This document shows positions 1-5,148 of a stretch of DNA of 5,148 bases, piece by piece. The stretch is taken from contig CAJXZI010000164.1 in assembly GCA_913063005.1 (NCBI GenBank), positions 1 through 5,148 of the forward strand, read 5' to 3'. Below the pieces are notes generated by a model, which was not told the DNA's origin, made no database searches, and saw nothing but the letters and a program-made list of their open reading frames with translations. Within the stretch, counting starts at the first letter, position 1, and each line of letters starts with the position of its first letter. The stretch comes from an uncultured Halieaceae bacterium. GTDB lineage: Bacteria; Pseudomonadota; Gammaproteobacteria; Pseudomonadales; Halieaceae. The translations under genes were made by a program, and so were the position numbers.

Positions 1-356
1 CAGCGGGCGTGGTAGTAAACGATAACTTGGTGCTTATCGATTACATTCTGAAGCGTGAGGAGCAGGGTGAGGATCGATTTACCGCGATCATAAACGCCGC
101 GAAAAACCGGTTTAGGCCAATCTTGCTCACCACATTGACCACCTTTGTGGGGCTTTTTCCGATCATTATCGAGACGTCACAGGCAGCAGCTTTCCTTAAG
201 CCCTCGGTGATATCCCTGGCTTTTGGTGTGTTCTTCGCCTTTTTTGTAAGTCTGATTTTAGTGCCTGCGCTTTATCTCATGGGCGATGATTGGGGGCGGT
301 TTAAAAAGGGCGCTTCAGGGTTCTTTCCCCGCTTTTCACGCCAAGGCTCCGCCTAG
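1..356 (+). CDS. RND-family efflux permease, C-terminal fragment (5' end outside window)
   Basis: This is the last ~118 codons of a resistance-nodulation-division inner-membrane pump (AcrB/HAE1-like). Such pumps use the proton gradient to export drugs or other amphiphiles together with a periplasmic adaptor and an outer-membrane channel. The first complete codon is at base 3 and the frame is open to the left edge, so no start should be assigned; the GTG at base 9 lies inside the conserved helix. Visible family features are the GVVVNDNLVLID segment of the antepenultimate helix, the cytoplasmic stretch ending in RFRPILLTTLTT, the next helix up to FVGLFPIII, and a final helix around SLAFGVFFAFFVSLILVPAL. 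The stop is TAG at 354-356 after a short basic tail (GRFKKGASGFFPRFSRQ). The end looks intact, not truncated. The adaptor gene is not in the window, and the exported substrate cannot be told from this part. Confidence 0.93.
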   Translation, partial: AGVVVNDNLVLIDYILKREEQGEDRFTAIINAAKNRFRPILLTTLTTFVGLFPIIIETSQAAAFLKPSVISLAFGVFFAFFVSLILVPALYLMGDDWGRFKKGASGFFPRFSRQGSA

Positions 357-423
357 GGGGAGGGGCGCTCCCGCATCCAGACTTCGTTAGGGGTGTGGTA
401 TGAACAGTCAACCCGCCCTGCAG

Positions 424-454
424 AGCGGTGCAAAGACGTATTGCTGTGCTTTTT
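424..454 (+). terminator. weak candidate Rho-independent terminator for the RND gene
   Basis: AGC(G) at 424-427 pairs with (U)GCU at 447-450, and GCAA at 430-433 pairs with TTGC at 441-444. A two-base internal mismatch separates the two stem parts, and a 7-base loop lies at 434-440. Four further T residues (451-454) follow directly. It lies about 70 bases after the RND stop codon and points the right way. The stem is interrupted and not GC-rich, so this is tentative. Confidence 0.27.
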
Positions 455-496
455 GCTCTTCAGTAGGGCGATGGTTGTTGCTGACAGCGCTCTAAA

Positions 497-519
497 TGGG
501 GGTTACGGCTAGACCCCCA
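497..519. repeat. perfect 7-bp GC-rich inverted repeat
   Basis: TGGGGGT (497-503) and ACCCCCA (513-519) are perfect reverse complements around a 9-base loop. With one mismatch the pairing continues outward by two more A-T pairs (494-495 with 521-522). No T-run follows on either strand, so it is not a canonical terminator. It begins one base after the TAA (493-495) that closes the possible small ORF at 400-495. It could be an RNA-stabilising 3' hairpin or part of a small RNA. Confidence 0.4.
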
Positions 520-667
520 ATTGCTCTCCAGAAGCGCTTTCAGCAGATGTGGCCGCACATATATGGCGTGTTGTGTGGTTTGTGCTTCTGTTCTCCGGGG
601 TGATGTGTACACCGATGAAAGCACGCATCTAGCGCGTCATCATTCAACGGCCATGGAGTTCTCTTGC

Positions 668-702
668 TGGCATCGGGGGCCCTACCTGCGGTATCGATGC
701 TA
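668..702. repeat. 8-bp inverted repeat with nested hairpin
   Basis: TGGCATCG (668-675) pairs with CGATGCTA (695-702), with seven Watson-Crick pairs and one G-T. Inside lies a second perfect stem, TACC (683-686) with GGTA (690-693), around a 3-base loop. The internal loop is lopsided, with 7 bases (GGGGCCC) on the left and one on the right. There is no T-run downstream on the + strand. It may belong to the 3' untranslated region of the - strand transporter transcript or to an unannotated RNA. Confidence 0.4.
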
Positions 703-741
703 GAATTACGAAAACCTTTAGTCACGGGTAAAGGGCCCTTC

Positions 742-800
742 GCTGATTCTTCGTGGTCGGGGGCCTCAGGGTTACCTTAAGCCAATAAATCAGCCGTTTT
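742..800. terminator. candidate terminator structure between convergent genes
   Basis: GCTGATT (742-748) and AATCAGC (788-794) form a perfect 7-bp outer stem. Inside it an imperfect stem joins GGCCTCAGG (762-770) to CCTTAAGCC (775-783), and it pairs better as - strand RNA because a C/A mismatch becomes G-U there. On the + strand the outer arm is followed by CG and TTTT (797-800), so it could stop + strand transcription just before it runs antisense into the POT gene. On the - strand it begins 4 bases after the transporter's stop and has no U-tract. The 39-base interior makes the outer stem unsure. Confidence 0.3.
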
Positions 801-2343
801 AATGTACATCCCGCATCATACGTCGGACGAATGGTGATACTGCTAGCACCACCACACCTACGCCGACGCCGTACAACAATAGCTCAGTGAAGAGGGCGGT
901 AAAGCCGTCGAGACCCAGTCGGCCATCACCGGTGCCATCGATGCTTGAGAAGAAAATAGCAAGCTCGGACGCGAGATAAGACCCGTAGGCGCTCGCCAAG
1001 AACCAGGCGCCCATCATGACGCCGACATAGCGAGCAATCGAGAGCTTAGTCACTGCGGAAAGACCTATCGGACTGAGGCAGAGTTCCGCAGACGTGTGTA
1101 GGAAGTAGGCCAACACGAGCCACCAGGCTGATACGAGTCCTGCGGAATCCGGGTTGTTCAATCCGATGAGTAAGGCGCCAAAACCGAGACCGACCTGAAC
1201 GATACCGAAGCCAAATTTGGCCGGTGTTGACGGTTCAATGTTATTCGATAACAGCGCAGGCCACATGAGAGCGAACAGGGGCGATAGCAGGATAATAAAG
1301 ATCGCATTAGCAGAGCCAAATTGTGCCGCAGTGAGTTTTGCGCCAAATAGCGTTAAGTCAGTTGCACGGTCCGCGAAAAGCGTCATTGAGCCACCCGATT
1401 GCTCGAACATCGACCAAAATACGGTACTTATAACAATCAGAAAAAATAGGGCGCTCATTTTTCCGCGCTCTTCAGAATTACATTGTGTGGCGAGTAACCA
1501 TATGAACCACGCGAGAAACAGTGCTGCTACCACTGGCAGCATGAGGCCGACACCGCCTTGGCTTTGGAGTACGACCCAGACGACCAGAACAGACAGAAGA
1601 CTGTAGAGGACAATGGCGCGCTCAACGTTGAGAAGCCCCAGCGCAGCGGGCGCAGGCTGTTTTAGAATTTCTGGGTTGCTGGGATCACCATGCCCCTCTA
1701 GCCAATGTTGTCCGAGGGAGAAGATGACTAAGCCGATTAGCATGCCGATGCCAGCTGCGCCAAAGCCGTAGGCCCAACCGTAGGCACTTGCCAACCAGCC
1801 GCAAAGAAGTGAGGCACTCGCGGCGCCGATGTTGATCCCCATGTAGAAGATGGTGAAACCACCGTCACGACGCGGATCATTCTCACCGTACAGCCGGCCA
1901 ACAACCGTTGAAATATTGGGCTTTAGCAGGCCGACACCCACTACGATAAGCGCGAGCGCAAAGTAGAAAACATTAATGGCTTGCTGGTCACGGACGACTT
2001 CACCGGCGATGCTCTCGGTCGCAGGAACTCCCTCAAAAGCCATGGCGCAGTGCCCAAGGACTAGCAATATGCCACCTAATTTAACCGCTTTGGTTTGCCC
2101 CAAATAACGGTCTGAAACAATACCGCCCAAAAGCGGCATCGCGTAGACAAGAGCAGCGTACGCGCCAAGGATTCTCAGCGCCTCACCATCTGTGAACAAA
2201 TGGTGTTGGACAAGGAAGAGTACAAGAAGGTATTTCATCCCATAGAACGAAAAGCGCTCCCACATTTCAGTGGCAAAGCATACAAAGAGGCCCCGCGGGT
2301 GGCCGAACCACTCGGGGCTAGTAGGTAGCGTCTGTGACGTCAT
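799..2343 (-). CDS. POT/PTR2-family proton-dependent oligopeptide transporter
   Basis: This is an inner-membrane major-facilitator protein of the POT (PTR2) family, which imports di- and tripeptides with protons. At 514 residues it has the usual length for bacterial members with 14 helices. Hallmarks, in residue numbers: the proton-coupling motif E-x-x-E-R-F at 26-31 followed by SFYG (the family consensus is YYG, here FYG); GGIVSDRYLG at 73-82; a conserved lysine at 141 in LLKPN; the PTR2 signature FYMGINIGA at 166-174; FWSMFEQSGGS at 309-319 with Glu314; and AELCLSPIGLSAVTKL at 419-434 with Glu419. Hydrophobic segments fill the rest, with two extra helices expected near 242-287. The ATG is supported by AGGG (complement of 2350-2353) six bases upstream and by the N-terminal position of the ExxER motif. 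It lies 91 bases downstream of dusC on the same strand. Substrate is inferred from family only; some members carry nitrate or other solutes. Confidence 0.95.
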   Translation of the reverse strand: MTSQTLPTSPEWFGHPRGLFVCFATEMWERFSFYGMKYLLVLFLVQHHLFTDGEALRILGAYAALVYAMPLLGGIVSDRYLGQTKAVKLGGILLVLGHCAMAFEGVPATESIAGEVVRDQQAINVFYFALALIVVGVGLLKPNISTVVGRLYGENDPRRDGGFTIFYMGINIGAASASLLCGWLASAYGWAYGFGAAGIGMLIGLVIFSLGQHWLEGHGDPSNPEILKQPAPAALGLLNVERAIVLYSLLSVLVVWVVLQSQGGVGLMLPVVAALFLAWFIWLLATQCNSEERGKMSALFFLIVISTVFWSMFEQSGGSMTLFADRATDLTLFGAKLTAAQFGSANAIFIILLSPLFALMWPALLSNNIEPSTPAKFGFGIVQVGLGFGALLIGLNNPDSAGLVSAWWLVLAYFLHTSAELCLSPIGLSAVTKLSIARYVGVMMGAWFLASAYGSYLASELAIFFSSIDGTGDGRLGLDGFTALFTELLLYGVGVGVVVLAVSPFVRRMMRDVH

Positions 2344-2434
2344 GGTATTCCCTATTATTCATTGTGTACGAGCCTGTAACGCTCAGTTTTTCTTGCCCCG
2401 CAGCTGCGCACTTGGAGTTAAACGCGCGAAGTCA

Positions 2435-3421
2435 TTAAGCCGCGAGTGCCGCGGTTGCTCCCAGAAGTGCGGCACGCATATCGTCAGGATCGCGGATTCG
2501 TTTGACTTGTGCAAATAGTGCTGCCGCCTGCGGGTAACAATACTGCAGGTACACTAGCCACTGCTTAAGTGGGTTGATCGCATATTTGCGTTGATAAAGC
2601 GCGCCATTCGCCTCAAAAAAATAAAGAAGTAATTCCGAAATCTCCGCCCAGCTCATGGGTTCTTGAGGTTGTCCCTCACAGTGCGCCTTGATGGCTCGGG
2701 CTAAGTCCGGTCTACAAAGTGCGCCTCGCGCCAGCATAAATGCATCGCAACCGCTTTGCGTCTGGCAATCGAATAGGTCGCTCGGAGTCCAAATCTCGCC
2801 GTTGGCGATGATTGGGGTCTGATCGGGGTTTGCTATGTCGCGAAGCCGCTGCCATCGTGCAGGTGGTCGGTAGGCCTGAGCTTTGGTTCTAGCGTGAACG
2901 GTTAACTCGGTGATCCCACTTTTCAAGGCTTGTGCCGCGATATCCTCGAATTGCGCGTCTGAGTCAAAACCGAGGCGTATTTTTGCTGTGACCGGAACTG
3001 AAGATGGCGCCGCATCTCTGACCGCAGCGCAAATCTCATAGATCGCCTCGGGTGTTTTCAAGAGTGTGGCGCCGCCGCGCGATTTGTTGACGGTCTTTGC
3101 TGGGCATCCAAAGTTGAGATCAATTCCCGGAGCGCCGAGCTTGGCGACAACTTTGGCATTTGCTGCCATCAACGCAGGATCTGAACCCAGCAACTGAACG
3201 TACACCGGTGTACCGGCTGAGGTTTTACCGCCTTTTTTGAGCTCAGGACACAGCCGATAAAAGACTTTGGGCGGGAGTACCGTACTGGAAATACGAACAA
3301 ATTCAGTGACACAGCGCTCGTAACCGCCAATACGAGTCAGCATGTCCCGCATGACAGATTCCATGACGCCCTCCATGGGTGCCAACAGAATTCTCGGCGT
3401 GTTGATAACTAATTTGCTCAT
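2435..3421 (-). CDS. dusC: tRNA-dihydrouridine(16) synthase DusC
   Basis: This flavoenzyme reduces uridine to dihydrouridine in the D-loop of tRNA, using FMN and NADPH. The DusC subfamily acts on U16. The 328-residue protein follows E. coli DusC (from memory) along its length: LLAPMEGVM at 12-20, ITEFVR-like VTEFVR at 38-43, PVYVQLLGS at 72-80, and the catalytic loop NFGCPAKTVN at 103-112 with Cys106 at the place of E. coli Cys98. Further matches are Lys147 in AKIRLG, His176 and Arg178 in VHARTKAQAYR, the IANGEIW motif at 205-211, and the FMN-phosphate region ARGAL at 231-235. PLKQWLVYL at 284-292 belongs to the C-terminal helical tRNA-binding domain. The start adds about 8 residues to E. coli DusC; only a weak GGAA lies upstream, so the exact start is less certain than the gene. 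It is divergent from accA and may be transcribed with the downstream peptide transporter. Confidence 0.92.
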   Translation of the reverse strand: MSKLVINTPRILLAPMEGVMESVMRDMLTRIGGYERCVTEFVRISSTVLPPKVFYRLCPELKKGGKTSAGTPVYVQLLGSDPALMAANAKVVAKLGAPGIDLNFGCPAKTVNKSRGGATLLKTPEAIYEICAAVRDAAPSSVPVTAKIRLGFDSDAQFEDIAAQALKSGITELTVHARTKAQAYRPPARWQRLRDIANPDQTPIIANGEIWTPSDLFDCQTQSGCDAFMLARGALCRPDLARAIKAHCEGQPQEPMSWAEISELLLYFFEANGALYQRKYAINPLKQWLVYLQYCYPQAAALFAQVKRIRDPDDMRAALLGATAALAA

Positions 3422-3537
3422 AAGTTCCGTAAAAACTGGGTAACTCGTAGCGTAAATCTTACAGATGACGCGATCGTTCTACGTTTGTAGACTGGTAACC
3501 GTCGTAATATTAGCCGTTTGTTATAGGGCACGTCACA
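3422..3537. promoter_or_regulatory. divergent dusC/accA promoter region
   Basis: These 116 bases must hold the start signals for dusC (leftward) and accA (rightward). For accA, TAATAT (3505-3510) is a good -10-like hexamer, but the nearest -35-like match (TTGTAG, 3485-3490) is only 14 bases away, so the promoter is not firmly placed. AGGG (3525-3528) sits nine bases before the accA ATG as a modest ribosome-binding site. On the - strand TAAGAT (complement of 3456-3461) could be a -10 for dusC. Possible operator-like elements are TCTAC/GTAGA around GTTT (3478-3491), GTAA/TTAC around ATC (3452-3462), and a near-duplicate ACTGG(G)TAAC at 3435-3444 and 3491-3499. Confidence 0.5.
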
Positions 3538-4488
3538 ATGAATCCGAATTATCTGGATTTCGAGCAGCCGATTGCTGAGCTCGAGATGAAAATCGAAGAG
3601 CTCAAATCCGTTGTTGATGACTCAGAAATCAACATCAGTGATGAGATCGATCGCCTCAAGTCGAAGAGTCACAAGCTGACACAATCGATTTATCGTGAGC
3701 TGAGCCCATGGGATATTGTCAGAGTCGCACGGCACCCGCTGCGCCCTTATTCTCTGGATTACATTCCACTCGTCTTTGATGACTTCGACGAACTCCACGG
3801 TGATCGGCACTTCGGTGACGACAAGGCGATCGTTGGTGGTGTCGCTCGCCTGAACGGACGTCCCGTCATGGTTATTGGTCAAGAAAAGGGCAGAGCGGTA
3901 AAAGACAAAGTTCATCGCAATTTTGGCATGCCGAAGCCCGAGGGATATCGCAAGGCGCTGCGCCTAATGGAAATGGCCGAACGCTTCAGCATGCCGGTCG
4001 TAACACTCATCGACACCCCTGGAGCCTACCCCGGTATCGATTCTGAGGAGCGTGGTATTTCAGAGGCGATTGCACAGAACCTTGCCGTGATGTCGCGCCT
4101 GAGAACCCCCATTGTTTGTATTGTGATCGGCGAGGGCTCATCGGGTGGTGCGCTTGGGATCGGTGTTGGCGATCATCTGGCGATGCTCCAGTATTCGACG
4201 TACTTCGTCATTTCGCCCGAGGGGTGTGCCAACATCATTTGGAAGAGTAGCGAGTTTGCACCACAGGCGGCAGAGGCTATGGGTGTTACATCTTCGACGC
4301 TTGAGGAGCTCGGAATCGTAGATACGACGATTCAAGAACCGATGGGCGGTGCGCATCGAGACGTTGAGGAAATGGCACGACGGATTAAAGAGCATGTTTC
4401 AGGTCAATTGGATCGTCTTTGTGTTACCGATATGGACGAGCTTGTTGAGGCCCGTTACCAGCGGCTGATGGCCTACGGTAGTCATTGA
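3538..4488 (+). CDS. accA: acetyl-CoA carboxylase carboxyltransferase subunit alpha
   Basis: AccA forms the cytoplasmic alpha2-beta2 carboxyltransferase with AccD. It moves the carboxyl group from biotin on AccB to acetyl-CoA, giving malonyl-CoA, the committed precursor of fatty acids. The 316 residues compare with 319 in E. coli and align end to end from memory: LDFEQPIAELEMKIEEL at 6-22 with the N-terminal helical region, ARHPLRPYSLDYI at 64-76, DDKAIVGGVARL at 94-105, GRPVMVIGQEKGR at 107-119, NFGMPKPEGYRKALRLM at 128-144, IDTPGAYPG at 158-166, GEGSSGGAL at 198-206, LQYSTYFVISPEGCA at 217-231, and the terminal RYQRLMAYG. The SGGAL glycines expected to help stabilise the enolate are kept. 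Ser201 stands where E. coli has glycine (GEGGSGGAL). The ATG is fixed by the conserved N-terminus, with AGGG nine bases upstream. tilS follows after four bases. The common neighbour dnaE is absent upstream; dusC is there instead, in the opposite direction. Confidence 0.98.
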   Translation: MNPNYLDFEQPIAELEMKIEELKSVVDDSEINISDEIDRLKSKSHKLTQSIYRELSPWDIVRVARHPLRPYSLDYIPLVFDDFDELHGDRHFGDDKAIVGGVARLNGRPVMVIGQEKGRAVKDKVHRNFGMPKPEGYRKALRLMEMAERFSMPVVTLIDTPGAYPGIDSEERGISEAIAQNLAVMSRLRTPIVCIVIGEGSSGGALGIGVGDHLAMLQYSTYFVISPEGCANIIWKSSEFAPQAAEAMGVTSSTLEELGIVDTTIQEPMGGAHRDVEEMARRIKEHVSGQLDRLCVTDMDELVEARYQRLMAYGSH

Positions 4489-4492
4489 GTCA

Positions 4493-5148
4493 ATGACGGC
4501 GCCGGTGCTCGAAGCCCTTGAAGAGCATGCAACGGCGCTTCGTGCAGCCAGTCACCTATACGTCGGGTACTCAGGAGGGAAAGACAGCCACTGCTTACTC
4601 CATGCACTTGTGGCCTTAGCTCCGCGCTTAGCGCTCCCGAGTATCACCGCTATTCACGTCAACCATGGCTTGCATGGTGACGCCAAATCTTGGGCGCAAC
4701 ACTGTCGCGATGTCTCCAGCGCACTAAATGTGCAATTGGTTATCGAGTCCGTCGCCGTTGGCACTGGTGCATCACTAGAAGCCCAAGCTCGAAACGCGCG
4801 TTACAGCGTGTTTGAGCGATACCTCTCGCAGGATTCACTTCTGCTCCTTGCTCATCATTTGGATGACCAGGTGGAGACCGTGCTGTTCCGATTACTTCGG
4901 GGTGCCGGCCCCTCAGGTCTTCGCGGTATTCCACGATCACGCTCTATGGGCAAGGGGCGGCTACTCAGGCCGTTTTTAGGGGTGAGCCGTTCTCAAATAG
5001 AGGAATATGCGTCCACATTTTCGCTCGAGAGTGTCGAGGATCCCAGTAACGCCGACACCACGCTCGATCGTAACTTCCTACGGCATCGAGTACTTCCCGT
5101 TTGGCAGGGTTATCGAGTGTCGCCTTTGTCCAATTGTAAAGAGAATAA
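4493..5148 (+). CDS. tilS: tRNA(Ile)-lysidine synthetase, N-terminal part (3' end outside window)
   Basis: TilS joins lysine to C34 of the CAU-anticodon tRNA(Ile), using ATP, so that it reads AUA as isoleucine instead of AUG as methionine. It is normally essential. The 218 codons seen cover roughly the N-terminal catalytic domain of a protein of about 430 residues in E. coli. Motifs: the N-type ATP pyrophosphatase P-loop SGGKDS at 27-32, HVNHGLH at 55-61, SLEAQARNARY at 94-104, AHHLDDQVETVLFRLLRG at 120-137 followed by AGPSGLRGIP, LLRPFLGVSR at 157-166, and EDPSNADTTLDRNFLRHRV at 182-200. These are diagnostic for TilS rather than the related TtcA, although the P-loop lysine is more TtcA-like. 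The ATG four bases after the accA TGA, with no strong Shine-Dalgarno, suggests translational coupling in an accA-tilS operon. The frame stays open to the window edge; the last ~15 residues match the family poorly by eye but lie in a variable region. Confidence 0.95.
   Translation, partial: MTAPVLEALEEHATALRAASHLYVGYSGGKDSHCLLHALVALAPRLALPSITAIHVNHGLHGDAKSWAQHCRDVSSALNVQLVIESVAVGTGASLEAQARNARYSVFERYLSQDSLLLLAHHLDDQVETVLFRLLRGAGPSGLRGIPRSRSMGKGRLLRPFLGVSRSQIEEYASTFSLESVEDPSNADTTLDRNFLRHRVLPVWQGYRVSPLSNCKEN

Larger units (their letters stand above)
357..798. other. 442-base spacer between convergent genes, no recognisable gene
   Basis: This stretch lies between the stop of the RND pump (+) and the stop of the POT transporter (-). 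I translated it by eye and recognised no protein family. The open frames at 521-703 (+) and 540-725 (-) overlap each other on opposite strands, are rich in Cys, His and Arg, and lack family motifs. What it does hold is a set of short inverted repeats at 358-372, 424-450, 497-519, 547-560, 668-702 and 742-794, plus the palindromes GTGTACAC (605-612) and AAGGGCCCTT (731-740). A 31-codon ORF with a possible ribosome-binding site lies at 400-495. No tRNA-like cloverleaf was seen. The likeliest role is transcription termination for the two facing genes. A small RNA is possible but not shown. Confidence 0.6.

Noticed and set aside
521..703. 60-residue open frame on the + strand beginning at TTG
   Set aside because: It has no convincing ribosome-binding site, a composition rich in Cys, His and Arg without family motifs, and overlaps an equally long frame on the other strand.
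540..725. 61-residue open frame on the - strand
   Set aside because: It is antisense to the previous frame, has no motif, and crosses the strong inverted repeat at 668-702. It looks like a chance frame.
357..798. tRNA, attC site or insertion-sequence remnant in the spacer
   Set aside because: No cloverleaf with a T-arm motif, no integron-type GTTRRRY/RYYYAAC pairing and no transposase fragment or terminal repeats were seen.
1217..1606. 129-residue open frame on the + strand
   Set aside because: It lies wholly antisense to the POT transporter, whose motifs fix the coding strand. Its composition is unlike a protein.
2270..2518. 82-residue open frame on the + strand across the dusC-transporter gap
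   Set aside because: It overlaps the start of the transporter and the end of dusC in antisense. It has no motif or start signal.
3622..3915. 97-residue open frame on the - strand within accA
   Set aside because: It is a shadow of accA, which is conserved throughout this interval.
4740..4940. 66-residue open frame on the - strand
   Set aside because: It is antisense to the tilS catalytic motifs at residues 94-137 and so is a shadow frame.
5095..5148. Possible frameshift at the end of the tilS fragment
   Set aside because: The last residues (VWQGYRVSPLSNCKEN) resemble the family poorly, but neither alternative frame gives a better match, one hits a stop at once, and this linker is variable in TilS. 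The sequence past 5148 would settle it.

Overview
The window looks like chromosomal DNA of a gammaproteobacterium, possibly a marine one. AccA, DusC and TilS all resemble the E. coli proteins closely from memory. The accA-tilS gene pair and the DusC subfamily of dihydrouridine synthases also fit that group. No database search was possible, so the taxonomic call is an inference.

Layout, left to right: (1) the C-terminal end of an RND multidrug-efflux permease on the + strand (1-356); (2) a 442-base spacer between convergent genes (357-798), with no recognisable gene but several small inverted repeats; (3) a proton-coupled oligopeptide transporter of the POT/PTR2 family on the - strand (799-2343); (4) dusC, a tRNA-dihydrouridine(16) synthase, on the - strand (2435-3421), 91 bases upstream of the transporter and possibly co-transcribed with it; (5) a 116-base divergent promoter region (3422-3537); (6) accA, the carboxyltransferase alpha subunit of acetyl-CoA carboxylase, on the + strand (3538-4488); (7) the first 218 codons of tilS, tRNA(Ile)-lysidine synthetase, starting 4 bases after the accA stop and running off the right edge.

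Functionally this is mostly housekeeping: the first committed step of fatty-acid synthesis (accA), two tRNA-modifying enzymes (dusC and tilS) and two inner-membrane transporters. The accA-tilS spacing suggests one transcript. The RND fragment converges on the transporter and is probably an independent unit. I found no mobile element, CRISPR array, phage gene, toxin-antitoxin pair, tRNA or rRNA, and no convincing new system. The points that merit a second look are modest: the structured 357-798 spacer with a possible 31-codon ORF, a direct repeat in the dusC/accA divergent region, and single-residue departures in the conserved motifs of AccA and TilS.
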